The translations under genes and the position numbers were made by a program. Of a stretch of 6,594 bases of DNA, positions 1 to 5,336 are shown piece after piece. The notes beneath the pieces are model-generated. The model worked only from the letters and a program-made list of their open reading frames with translations. It was not told the DNA's origin and did no database searches. How positions within the stretch are numbered: position 1 is the stretch's first letter; each line of letters starts with the position of its first letter. The stretch comes from Acidimicrobiaceae bacterium (GTDB lineage Bacteria > Actinomycetota > Acidimicrobiia > Acidimicrobiales > Acidimicrobiaceae), in contig JABEUO010000234.1 in NCBI GenBank assembly GCA_013044415.1, forward strand, positions 1 through 6,594. Direction: 5' to 3'.

Positions 1-41
1 GCTCTACGCCTTACTTGGTATTAGACCTTGGACATACTTGA

Positions 42-88
42 ATTCCGTACCGAACGACGGAATCTCCAAACGGGAAAATCTGATTCCG
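42..88. repeat. Three-armed mutually exclusive inverted repeat
   Basis: ATTCCGT (42-48) is complementary to ACGGAAT (57-63), with an 8-nt loop. The overlapping arm CGGAATC (58-64) is complementary to GATTCCG (82-88), with a 17-nt loop. The middle arm can therefore pair left or right but not both. That is the geometry of alternative RNA structures or of repeated half-sites for a DNA-binding protein. Nothing around it supports a specific role. Confidence 0.4.
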
Positions 89-176
89 ACAGTACGAGAT
101 ATCAAGAGGTAATCGGCATGGGCGACTTTTGCAAGGCCGAGAGGCTTCACGCTTGTGCGGCTACCAAAGCCCCTAC

Positions 177-188
177 CGAGTGCACTCG
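177..188. repeat. 12-bp perfect palindrome CGAGTGCACTCG
   Basis: This is a perfect two-fold symmetric site without a spacer, about 250 bases upstream of ettA. It could be a dimeric repressor site, but no neighbouring regulator gene supports this, and a single 12-bp palindrome can occur by chance. Confidence 0.35.
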
Positions 189-214
189 CAATACCAGAAG
201 GCCAACGAGTCACC

Positions 215-232
215 CAGAGCAGAGAAGCTCTG
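215..232. repeat. Small hairpin CAGAGC / GCTCTG
   Basis: A 6-bp perfect stem (215-220 with 227-232) encloses the hexaloop AGAGAA. It is followed by ATTAATT rather than a run of T, so it is a poor intrinsic terminator on the + strand. It may be a chance structure. Confidence 0.3.
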
Positions 233-437
233 ATTAATTCGTACACGAAGGACAATCGTGTTCTGGGGTGCAGTCTCACTCCTCGAAAGACCGCGTTTGC
301 CGTCGAACCGATGCCACGAGGCTTCTAAATCTCGGTCGGCGGGCGAGTGTCTTTCTGCCAGACAATGCCCTAGAGACGGGTAGAGTCTTTCCGACAAGGC
401 GCGTAATTAGCGCTTCCTCCCGACGAAACAAGAGACC

Positions 438-2114
438 ATGGTAGCTCAATTTATCTTTACAATTCGTGACCTCCACCGCTTCTACCCACCCGACCGAGAG
501 GTCCTAAAGGGTATTAACCTCTCCTTTTATCCTGGGGCCAAGATCGGAGTGATCGGGGCGAACGGATCCGGGAAGTCATCCCTCCTTCGTATCATGGCAG
601 GTCTTGACGACGGCTTTAGGGGTGAGGCTCGCCTTACGCCCGGCTTCACGGTCGGTTACCTGCCCCAGGAGCCCCAATTAGACCCCACCAAGGACGTCGC
701 GGGTAATGTTGCCGATGGTTTGGGAGAGCAGAGAGATCTGCTGACGAGGTTCAACGAGGTGTGCGACGCATTTTCCGATCCCGAGGCTGACTTCGATGCC
801 CTGATCGCCGAGCAGTCGGACCTCCAGACGAAGATCGACGCTCTGAACTGCTGGGACCTTGAGCGGACCCTCGAAATAGCGATGGATGCCCTCCGGCTAC
901 CACCTTCCGATGCCGATGTCACCACCCTCTCTGGGGGCGAGCGGCGTCGGGTCGCCCTCTGTCGGCTGCTTCTTGCAAAACCAGACCTACTCCTGCTAGA
1001 CGAGCCGACGAACCATCTCGACGCCGAGTCGGTGGCATGGCTGGAACGAACGCTGCAGGACTATCCCGGTACGGTGGTCGCGATTACCCACGACCGATAC
1101 TTTTTAGACAACGTAGCGTCATGGATCCTCGAGCTCGACCGTGGATCGGGCATCCCTTGGGAGGGTAACTACTCCTCTTGGTTAGAGCAGAAGCAGGCTC
1201 GCCTCGCCGCAGAGGAGAAGGCGGACAAAGCCCGCCAAGCCGCCCTTGCTCGTGAGCTCGAATGGATTCGGATGTCTCCCCGAGCACGTCAAAGCAAAGG
1301 GAAGGCTCGTGTCAACGCATTCAATGAACTGGTAGCGGAGTCCGAAGCGGCGGACCGAAGGGGCGAAGCATTGGAGATCGCAATCCCACCGGGACCACGA
1401 CTCGGTGGAGTCGTGGTCAACGCTGACGGACTCACTAAGGGCTTCGGTGACCGCCAGCTGATCGAGAACCTAACCTTCCTACTCCCTCCCGGTGGCATCG
1501 TCGGTGTCATCGGACCTAACGGCGCTGGGAAGACCACCCTTTTCAAGATGATGGTCGGATTGGAAAAGCCCGATGGTGGCACAATCGACGTCGGGACCAC
1601 GGTGAGCTTTTCCTACCTCGACCAGTCTCGTGACACCCTTGATCCGGAGGCCACCGTCTACGACGAGATCACCGGAGGCATTGAGCGGATCGTCGTCGGC
1701 AGCAGGGAGATCCACGCCCGTGCCTACGTTGCAAGTTTTGGATTCAAAGGGAGCAGTCAGCAGAAGAGAGTTGGTGAGATCTCTGGAGGGGAGCGAAACA
1801 GGGTGCAGTTGGCGAAAGTGCTCCGTAGCGGGGGTAATGTGCTCCTCCTCGACGAACCGACGAATGACCTAGATGTCGACACCTTGCGGGCACTCGAGGA
1901 CGGACTCCTCGGCTTCCCTGGATGCGCCGTGGTCATCAGCCACGATCGTTGGTTTCTCGACCGGATCGCAACCCATATCCTCGCCTTTGAGGGTGAAGCC
2001 GAGGTTCGTTGGTTTGAAGGAAACTTCTCGGATTACGAGTTAGATCGTCACCGGAGGCTGGGAACCGATGCCGATCGACCCCATCGGATGAAGTACAAGC
2101 CTCTCACTCGCTAG
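438..2114 (+). CDS. ettA: Energy-dependent translational throttle protein EttA (ABC-F ATPase)
   Basis: This is a 558-residue cytoplasmic ABC-F protein without membrane segments; E. coli EttA has about 555. In that family EttA binds the ribosomal E site and couples elongation to the ATP/ADP ratio. Cassette 1 has Walker A GANGSGKS at 40-47, signature LSGGE at 164-168, Walker B ending in Glu189 and switch His218. The EttA arm insertion follows (about 94-145, with WDLERTLEIAMDALRLP near 139-155). The charged inter-domain linker runs about 244-325. Cassette 2 has GPNGAGKT at 359-366, ISGGE at 448-452, Glu473 and His502. All catalytic residues are present. The start is fixed by an in-frame TAG at 408-410, with no other ATG before 438, and by the N-terminus MVAQFIFTI matching the family start. 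Upstream purines (AGAGA, 431-435) make only a weak ribosome binding site. It is probably transcribed alone. The short arm and linker argue against Uup or an antibiotic-resistance ABC-F. Confidence 0.95.
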   Translation: MVAQFIFTIRDLHRFYPPDREVLKGINLSFYPGAKIGVIGANGSGKSSLLRIMAGLDDGFRGEARLTPGFTVGYLPQEPQLDPTKDVAGNVADGLGEQRDLLTRFNEVCDAFSDPEADFDALIAEQSDLQTKIDALNCWDLERTLEIAMDALRLPPSDADVTTLSGGERRRVALCRLLLAKPDLLLLDEPTNHLDAESVAWLERTLQDYPGTVVAITHDRYFLDNVASWILELDRGSGIPWEGNYSSWLEQKQARLAAEEKADKARQAALARELEWIRMSPRARQSKGKARVNAFNELVAESEAADRRGEALEIAIPPGPRLGGVVVNADGLTKGFGDRQLIENLTFLLPPGGIVGVIGPNGAGKTTLFKMMVGLEKPDGGTIDVGTTVSFSYLDQSRDTLDPEATVYDEITGGIERIVVGSREIHARAYVASFGFKGSSQQKRVGEISGGERNRVQLAKVLRSGGNVLLLDEPTNDLDVDTLRALEDGLLGFPGCAVVISHDRWFLDRIATHILAFEGEAEVRWFEGNFSDYELDRHRRLGTDADRPHRMKYKPLTR

Positions 2115-2238
2115 TCCGGTTTTGCAATGCTGCATCACGTTAGGGCAACGAGGTAGATCCGGTTTTGGTTCGTCCTGTGCCGCCTGACAAATAGCTAAGG
2201 CGAAGCTGCTTGGCCGTCGGGTGAATTTAGATCCTCTG

Positions 2239-2271
2239 TTCAGACTATCTCTGAATTCCTCGAGATTTAAT
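2239..2271 (+). promoter_or_regulatory. Possible gadB promoter region with inverted repeat
   Basis: TTCAGA (2239-2244) and TCTGAA (2250-2255) form a perfect 6-bp inverted repeat with a 5-nt spacer. TTTAAT (2266-2271) matches five of six bases of the -10 consensus. No good -35 lies 16-18 bases upstream; the repeat occupies that space, which would suit an activator or repressor site. If this is the promoter, transcription would begin near 2278, just before the 2287-2318 hairpin. This is inference only. Confidence 0.25.
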
Positions 2272-2286
2272 CTGCTATCAATGAGT

Positions 2287-2318
2287 ATGCCTCCTCTGCT
2301 CGATAGCGGCGGAGGCGT
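2287..2318 (+). terminator. Strong hairpin with short T-tract between ettA and gadB
   Basis: Bases 2287-2294 pair with 2311-2318 (8 bp including one G-U). After one U-C mismatch, 2296-2300 pair with 2305-2309 (5 bp including one G-U) around the tetraloop CGAT. TTTT follows at 2321-2324. This is the most stable local structure I found in the window. It lies 172 bases after the ettA stop and 68 bases before the gadB start, so it may end ettA transcripts. It could instead lie in the gadB leader as an attenuator or a 5' stabilising element. The T-tract is short for a strong terminator. Confidence 0.5.
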
Positions 2319-2374
2319 CATTTTCACCTTCAATAAAGGTCGGATGTTGTAGGCTCCCAAGGGAACAAACGGGC

Positions 2375-2378
2375 GGAG
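2375..2378 (+). promoter_or_regulatory. gadB ribosome binding site (GGAG)
   Basis: GGAG ends 8 bases before the ATG at 2387. This supports that start over the in-frame internal methionines at residues 12 and 15. Confidence 0.65.
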
Positions 2379-2386
2379 TTGGATCG

Positions 2387-3796
2387 ATGGCTGATAAGGA
2401 CCTATCAGGTGTGTCAAGAATGGAGTCGATGGGCGTCGGATCGTTGTATGCATCTGACGACCTATCGAGGGAACTTCCCAAGTCGACTTTCCCCGATTTC
2501 GGGATGAATCCGGACGTAACGCTGCAGTCAATTAGAGATGAGTTGCTGCTAGACGGTAATGCTCGGCAGAACCTAGCCACCTTCTGCCAGACCTGGCAGG
2601 AGCCACAGGTCCATGAGATTATGGACCTAGCAATCCATACCAACCTGATGGACAAGGACGAGTATCCGCAATCGGCAGAGATCGAGCGCAGATGCGTCCG
2701 CATGCTGGCGGGCATCTGGCATGCGCCCGATCCTACTACCACCGCCGGGACCTCTACGCTCGGCTCATCCGAAGCTTGCATGCTCGCTGGCCTAGCGGCT
2801 CTGTGGCGCTGGCGGGCACGGCGCAAGGCCGAAGGGGCCCCGATAGATGCACCTAATATGGTGTGCGGACCGGTGCAGGTAGTCTGGCACAAGTTTGCTC
2901 GCTACTGGGATATCGAGTTGCGCGAGGTGCCGATGGCTGAAGGTCGGTTCCACCTCGACGCCGAACGGATGCTCGAACTTGTCGACGAAAACACAATCTT
3001 TGTCGTCCCCACCTTTGGAGTAACCTACACCGGTGCCTATGAGCCCGTTTTAGAACTCTCCCAGGCCCTCGACCATCTCCAAGAGAAGACTGGACTCGAT
3101 GTGGAGATCCACGTTGACGGGGCTAGCGGGGCATTTCTTGCGCCGTTCTGTGCCCCAGATCTCCAATTCGACTTTCGAATCCCACGGGTCAAGTCGATCA
3201 GCACCTCAGGTCACAAGTTTGGACTTGCGCCCCTCGGGGTCGGATGGGTTATATGGCGCGACGCTTCGGGACTCCCCGACGATCTGGTCTTTCGCGTCAC
3301 CTATCTCGGCGGAGACATGCCGGATTTTCAGATCAACTTTTCGCGACCAGCTGGCCAGATCATCGCCCAGTACTACGAATTCATTCGCCTCGGTCGGGAG
3401 GGGTATCGTTCCATACACATGGCGTGTTATGACGCAGGCGCTTATCTAGCCTCGGAAGTAGTAAAGATCGGGCCGTTTGAATTGCTATGCAAGAGTGATC
3501 CCATGACGGGCATTCCTGCGGTCACTTGGCGGATCTCAGAAGGTGTTGATCCGGGATATTCCCTCTACGACCTAGCAGATCGCCTTCGGGTGCGAGGTTG
3601 GCAGGTTCCAGCCTACCCACTAACGGGATCAGTCTCCAATGTCACCGTACAGAGGGTGCTCGTTCGTCAGGGCGTCGATCGCGACCTTCTCGGCATCCTT
3701 ATAGATGACCTGGCCGCGTCGGTTGACCACTTTAGACGACATCCAGTTGTTGTGGCTATGGAACCAGATGAGTCAGGGGGCTTTAGCCACCTCTAA
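2387..3796 (+). CDS. gadB: Glutamate decarboxylase (PLP-dependent, GadA/GadB type)
   Basis: This protein has 469 residues, against 466 in E. coli GadB, to which it aligns along almost its whole length. It converts L-glutamate to GABA and CO2, consuming a cytoplasmic proton; in enteric bacteria this supports acid resistance and the enzyme is a hexamer. Visible motifs are LDGNARQNLATFCQTW near residue 55, GSSEACMLAG at 126-135 (PLP phosphate binding), CGPVQVVWHKFARYW at 160-174, PTFGVTYTG at 208-216, HVDGASGAFLAPF at 242-254 with Asp244 for the PLP ring nitrogen, and SGHKFGLAPLG at 274-284 with Lys277 as the Schiff-base lysine. The C-terminus ends FSHL, so His468 is penultimate like E. coli His465, which closes the active site at neutral pH. 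The N-terminal 20 or so residues diverge. No gadC antiporter or gad regulator is adjacent. It appears to be a single-gene unit. Confidence 0.96.
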   Translation: MADKDLSGVSRMESMGVGSLYASDDLSRELPKSTFPDFGMNPDVTLQSIRDELLLDGNARQNLATFCQTWQEPQVHEIMDLAIHTNLMDKDEYPQSAEIERRCVRMLAGIWHAPDPTTTAGTSTLGSSEACMLAGLAALWRWRARRKAEGAPIDAPNMVCGPVQVVWHKFARYWDIELREVPMAEGRFHLDAERMLELVDENTIFVVPTFGVTYTGAYEPVLELSQALDHLQEKTGLDVEIHVDGASGAFLAPFCAPDLQFDFRIPRVKSISTSGHKFGLAPLGVGWVIWRDASGLPDDLVFRVTYLGGDMPDFQINFSRPAGQIIAQYYEFIRLGREGYRSIHMACYDAGAYLASEVVKIGPFELLCKSDPMTGIPAVTWRISEGVDPGYSLYDLADRLRVRGWQVPAYPLTGSVSNVTVQRVLVRQGVDRDLLGILIDDLAASVDHFRRHPVVVAMEPDESGGFSHL

Positions 3797-3807
3797 ATGG
3801 AATCGAG

Positions 3808-3881
3808 AGCCCAAACTTCACCCGATGTAATGACCTTCCGTTGGCTGGTCTAACTGCAAAGACGGGTTTGAAGGGCTTTTT
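3808..3881 (+). terminator. Possible gadB terminator
   Basis: AGCCC (3808-3812) and CCCG (3821-3824) can pair with GGGCT (3873-3877) and CGGG (3863-3866), immediately followed by a T-run to 3881. The stem is long-range, with an internal loop and a large apical region, so this is a weak assignment. Its support is its position just after the gadB stop and the T-run. Confidence 0.3.
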
Positions 3882-3957
3882 ATTGTTCCTCAGTTATCTG
3901 GCAGGCCGGTCAGTCTTTAATTGACGTCCGTGGTACCTTTTGGGTTCAGTGAGTGAG

Positions 3958-4007
3958 CGCGACGGTCGCGGAGGGGTCATTGGTGAATCATTCAATCCGT
4001 GGTGACC
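3958..4007. repeat. Cluster of palindromes between gadB and arr
   Basis: CGCGACGGTCGCG (3958-3970) is perfectly symmetric around a central G. TGAATCATTCA (3984-3994) is also perfectly symmetric. It is nested inside GGTCA (3975-3979) and TGACC (4003-4007), which are complementary. TGGTGA is directly repeated at 3981 and 4000, 19 bases apart. Such clustering suggests protein binding sites or a structured RNA. No regulator gene is adjacent to assign it to. Confidence 0.35.
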
Positions 4008-4067
4008 TTAGGCCGCTCATTTGAACATCGAACTAACAAATCCAGCGCATTGCAGAGCCTCTCTACC

Positions 4068-4095
4068 TTGTAATCGATTCATTGGCTTCTATAGC
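4068..4095 (+). promoter_or_regulatory. Weak promoter candidate for arr
   Basis: TTGTAA (4068-4073) and TATAGC (4090-4095) each match four of six bases of the sigma-70-type consensus, with a 16-base spacer. A transcript from here would begin near 4102 and carry a leader of about 86 bases containing the T9 run at 4156-4164. A second possibility is GATACT at 4182-4187, which would give a near-leaderless message starting at the internal ATG 4206. Confidence 0.25.
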
Positions 4096-4187
4096 CTGCG
4101 TTAAGCCGAATTGGTGTCAGCACGCAGGGAGCTTGAGCGGCGGTAGCTAGGGATCTTTTTTTTTCGTGTCTGAAGCGATTTGATACT

Positions 4188-4613
4188 ATGAGAGCAAACA
4201 ACAGCATGAATGAAAGAGGCCAAGTGCACTACTACCACGGCACACGTGCGGATTTGAAACCAGGAGACCTAATCAAGCCCGGTTATAGCTCTAACTTTGG
4301 CAGCCGCAATCAGGCCAACCATGTCTATCTGACGGCAACATTGGATGCCGCTGTCTGGGGGGCAGAACTCGCAATCGGCGAGGGCCCGGGCAGGATCTAC
4401 ATCGTGGAACCAACCGGTCCCATCGAGGACGATCCGAACCTGACGGACAAGAAGTTCCCCGGAAATCCGACGAAGTCGTACCGTTCTCGTGACCCACTGT
4501 TGGTCAGTGGCGAACTCACGGAATGGGAGGGGCACGACCCAGAAGTACTCCAGGTGATGAAGGAGAATGTCGAACGCCTCAAGCAGCTTGGCGTCGAAGC
4601 AATCGACGACTAA
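4188..4613 (+). CDS. arr: Rifampin ADP-ribosyltransferase (Arr)
   Basis: This is a complete 141-residue cytoplasmic Arr enzyme. In this family it transfers ADP-ribose from NAD+ to the ansa-chain hydroxyl of rifamycins, preventing RNA polymerase binding. Visible motifs are YYHGT at 15-19, HVYLTATLDAA at 45-55, IYIVEPTGP at 70-78 and the hallmark DPNLTDKKFPGNPTKSYRS at 82-100. His17, Tyr47 and Asp82 show the same 30- and 35-residue spacing as the His19/Tyr49/Asp84 triad of the Mycobacterium smegmatis enzyme. No alternative start occurs between the in-frame TGA at 4134-4136 and ATG 4188. ATG 4206 (residue 7) is a real alternative, giving 135 residues, and neither start has a clear Shine-Dalgarno. 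It stands alone, with a terminator close behind. No integron attC site or integrase is visible, so it looks like a chromosomal Arr rather than a cassette. The native substrate is unknown. Confidence 0.93.
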   Translation: MRANNSMNERGQVHYYHGTRADLKPGDLIKPGYSSNFGSRNQANHVYLTATLDAAVWGAELAIGEGPGRIYIVEPTGPIEDDPNLTDKKFPGNPTKSYRSRDPLLVSGELTEWEGHDPEVLQVMKENVERLKQLGVEAIDD

Positions 4614-4632
4614 TGAGCAGTCGCCGAGCGGC

Positions 4633-4657
4633 AAAAGTCGGACCATCGGTTCCTTTT
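4633..4657. terminator. Probable bidirectional intrinsic terminator after arr
   Basis: AAAAG (4633-4637) pairs with CTTTT (4653-4657). GGACC (4640-4644) pairs with GGTTC (4648-4652, one G-U) around a 3-nt ATC loop. The two helices are separated by a 2-nt bulge on the left. The A-tract/stem/T-tract arrangement begins 19 bases after the arr stop and could act in either direction. Confidence 0.5.
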
Positions 4658-4737
4658 GTCACCTTCCAGATGCATTTGTCGGGTGTAGTTGTCGGGGGCA
4701 TTTGTCTGAAGGATGCAAGAACCTGTGATGAGTTGTC
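4656..4737 (+). repeat. Array of TTGTC motifs downstream of arr
   Basis: TTGTC occurs five times in one orientation, at 4656, 4676, 4689, 4702 and 4733. Two copies extend to GCATTTGTC (4672-4680 and 4698-4706) and two to TTGTCGGG (4676-4683 and 4689-4696). Several same-direction short sites in under 100 bases resemble the multiple transposase-binding sites at ends of some mobile elements, such as the IS21 family. No transposase is visible, so this is a suggestion only. Confidence 0.35.
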
Positions 4738-5122
4738 AGCGAGTCGACGCCTCTATTGACACTTAGGGATCAAATTGAGGTGCGGATAGTTTGAACCTAA
4801 TCCCGCCGAACAACACGGGACGCCACTGACCTCGGCAAATATGGTATTTGATACTTTCGATGCTGGCTACAAGGGTATCTTCCTCCAATTAGTTCAAACA
4901 CCCTAGGCCAGCGCTCAGTTGGTGACGCGGTCTCCTCGAAAGTGACCTCGGTGTCACAGAACCGAAACCGCAGTTCACGCTTAATGTCTTGAAGCGCTCC
5001 AACAGCACACCTACGTCGATGCAGGGTCGATGTGTCCAGGAGAAAAAGCTCGACCTTCGACACTGGATTGACCGTGAATCAGCTCCTCGGGGCGTGTCGG
5101 GTTGCGAGAAAAGGCGTGAAGA

Positions 5123-5136
5123 CTTGTTATAACAAG
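5123..5136. repeat. 14-bp perfect palindrome CTTGTTATAACAAG
   Basis: This is a fully symmetric site with no spacer, 200 bases upstream of hipB. It could be a distal operator for the HipB-like repressor or for another regulator. It does not share its half-site with the proximal inverted repeat (5272-5297), which weakens the link to HipB. Confidence 0.4.
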
Positions 5137-5193
5137 CGAGTGCGGGGTTCATGACCCTACAAGGATCTTCGATTCATAGCGGCTCAGGGCACC

Positions 5194-5199
5194 TATAAT
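5194..5199 (+). promoter_or_regulatory. Perfect -10 hexamer TATAAT without a clear -35
   Basis: TATAAT is an exact consensus -10 in an AT-richer stretch upstream of hipB. The bases 16-18 upstream are a poor -35 (GATTCA at 5171-5176 for a 17-base spacer). If used, it would give a leader of about 130 bases before hipB, containing the 5272-5297 inverted repeat. Confidence 0.25.
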
Positions 5200-5246
5200 C
5201 CATACAATCGTGTGTGTTGTTGCTACTTTAATTGATAACAGCTATG

Positions 5247-5307
5247 TTGCTAGTAGTTGGCGAAATTATTGGAATAGTCGAGTAACACGAACTATTCTAT
5301 GTATAAG
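5247..5307 (+). promoter_or_regulatory. Candidate hipBA promoter and operator
   Basis: GAATAGT (5272-5278) and ACTATTC (5291-5297) form a perfect 7-bp inverted repeat with a 12-bp spacer. One flanking base pair further out (T5270 with A5299) also matches. TTGCTA (5247-5252) and TGGAAT (5270-5275) make a weak promoter with 17-bp spacing whose -10 overlaps the left arm. TATAAG (5302-5307) is a second -10 option just past the right arm. Binding of a HipB-like dimer here would block either promoter, the known autoregulatory arrangement of hipBA operons. Function is inferred from position and symmetry. Confidence 0.45.
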
Positions 5308-5328
5308 CGCCTGGAACATCACTAAAAC

Positions 5329-5335
5329 GGAGAAG
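5329..5335 (+). promoter_or_regulatory. hipB ribosome binding site (GGAGAAG)
   Basis: GGAG at 5329-5332 lies 4 bases before the ATG at 5337, a slightly short but workable spacing. It supports this start. Confidence 0.6.
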
Positions 5336-5336
5336 T

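Larger units (their letters stand above)
1..437. other. Non-coding stretch upstream of ettA
   Basis: I recognise no gene here. Open frames exist on both strands (the longest is 91 codons on the minus strand, 4-279), but their translations resemble no family I know and have no convincing ribosome binding site. The stretch contains several short perfect inverted repeats, listed separately. No tRNA fold was found. The promoter of ettA should lie at the right-hand end, but I see no good -35/-10 pair. A partial match is TTGCCG at 297-302, without a well-spaced -10. The 5' end may carry the tail of something that lies mostly outside the window. Confidence 0.5.
3797..4187. other. Non-coding spacer between gadB and arr
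   Basis: No reading frame here resembles a known protein. The left part may hold the gadB terminator. The middle holds a cluster of inverted repeats (3958-4007). The right part holds a weak promoter candidate, a hairpin (CCTGCGT 4095-4101 with ACGCAGG 4122-4128) and a nine-T run at 4156-4164 shortly before arr. A gadC gene, common beside gadB elsewhere, is not here. Confidence 0.5.
4614..5336. other. Gene-poor 723-base stretch between arr and hipBA
   Basis: No recognisable gene lies here. A + strand frame is open from 4926 to 5132, and minus-strand frames run over 4797-5063 and 4889-5152. None resembles a family I know or has a good start. The stretch does contain the arr terminator, a run of TTGTC motifs (4656-4737), the palindromes CAAATA-TGG-TATTTG (4836-4850) and CTTGTTATAACAAG (5123-5136), a GTGAC/GTCAC inverted repeat (4942-4957), and the hipBA control region. 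From about 5190 rightward it is clearly AT-richer than the flanking genes. It may be the remains of a decayed gene or mobile element. Confidence 0.5.

Noticed and set aside
4..279. 91-codon minus-strand frame at the left edge
   Set aside because: The translation matches no family I recognise, its composition is not clearly protein-like, and it crosses several inverted repeats. No ribosome binding site is evident.
1..437. Possible tRNA or riboswitch
   Set aside because: The short hairpins do not assemble into a cloverleaf or a known riboswitch core, and no anticodon-arm/T-arm signature is present.
656..1715. Minus-strand frames opposite ettA
   Set aside because: They lie antisense to a strongly conserved gene and are typical shadow frames in GC-rich coding DNA.
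2040..2892. Minus-strand frames of 163 and 204 codons over the ettA-gadB junction
   Set aside because: They overlap the well-supported ends of ettA and gadB on the opposite strand and resemble no known protein.
4523..4759. Plus-strand frame overlapping the end of arr
   Set aside because: Most of it is out of frame within arr, and it runs through the arr terminator.
4926..5132. Plus-strand open frame of 68 codons ending at TAA 5130-5132
   Set aside because: Its only ATG is at 5019, leaving under 40 codons, and no family is recognised. It ends inside the 5123-5136 palindrome.
4797..5152. Minus-strand frames of 88 and 87 codons in the arr-hipB gap
   Set aside because: They overlap each other in different frames, give no recognisable motif and have no convincing start signals. 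A decayed relic cannot be excluded, but I cannot support it.
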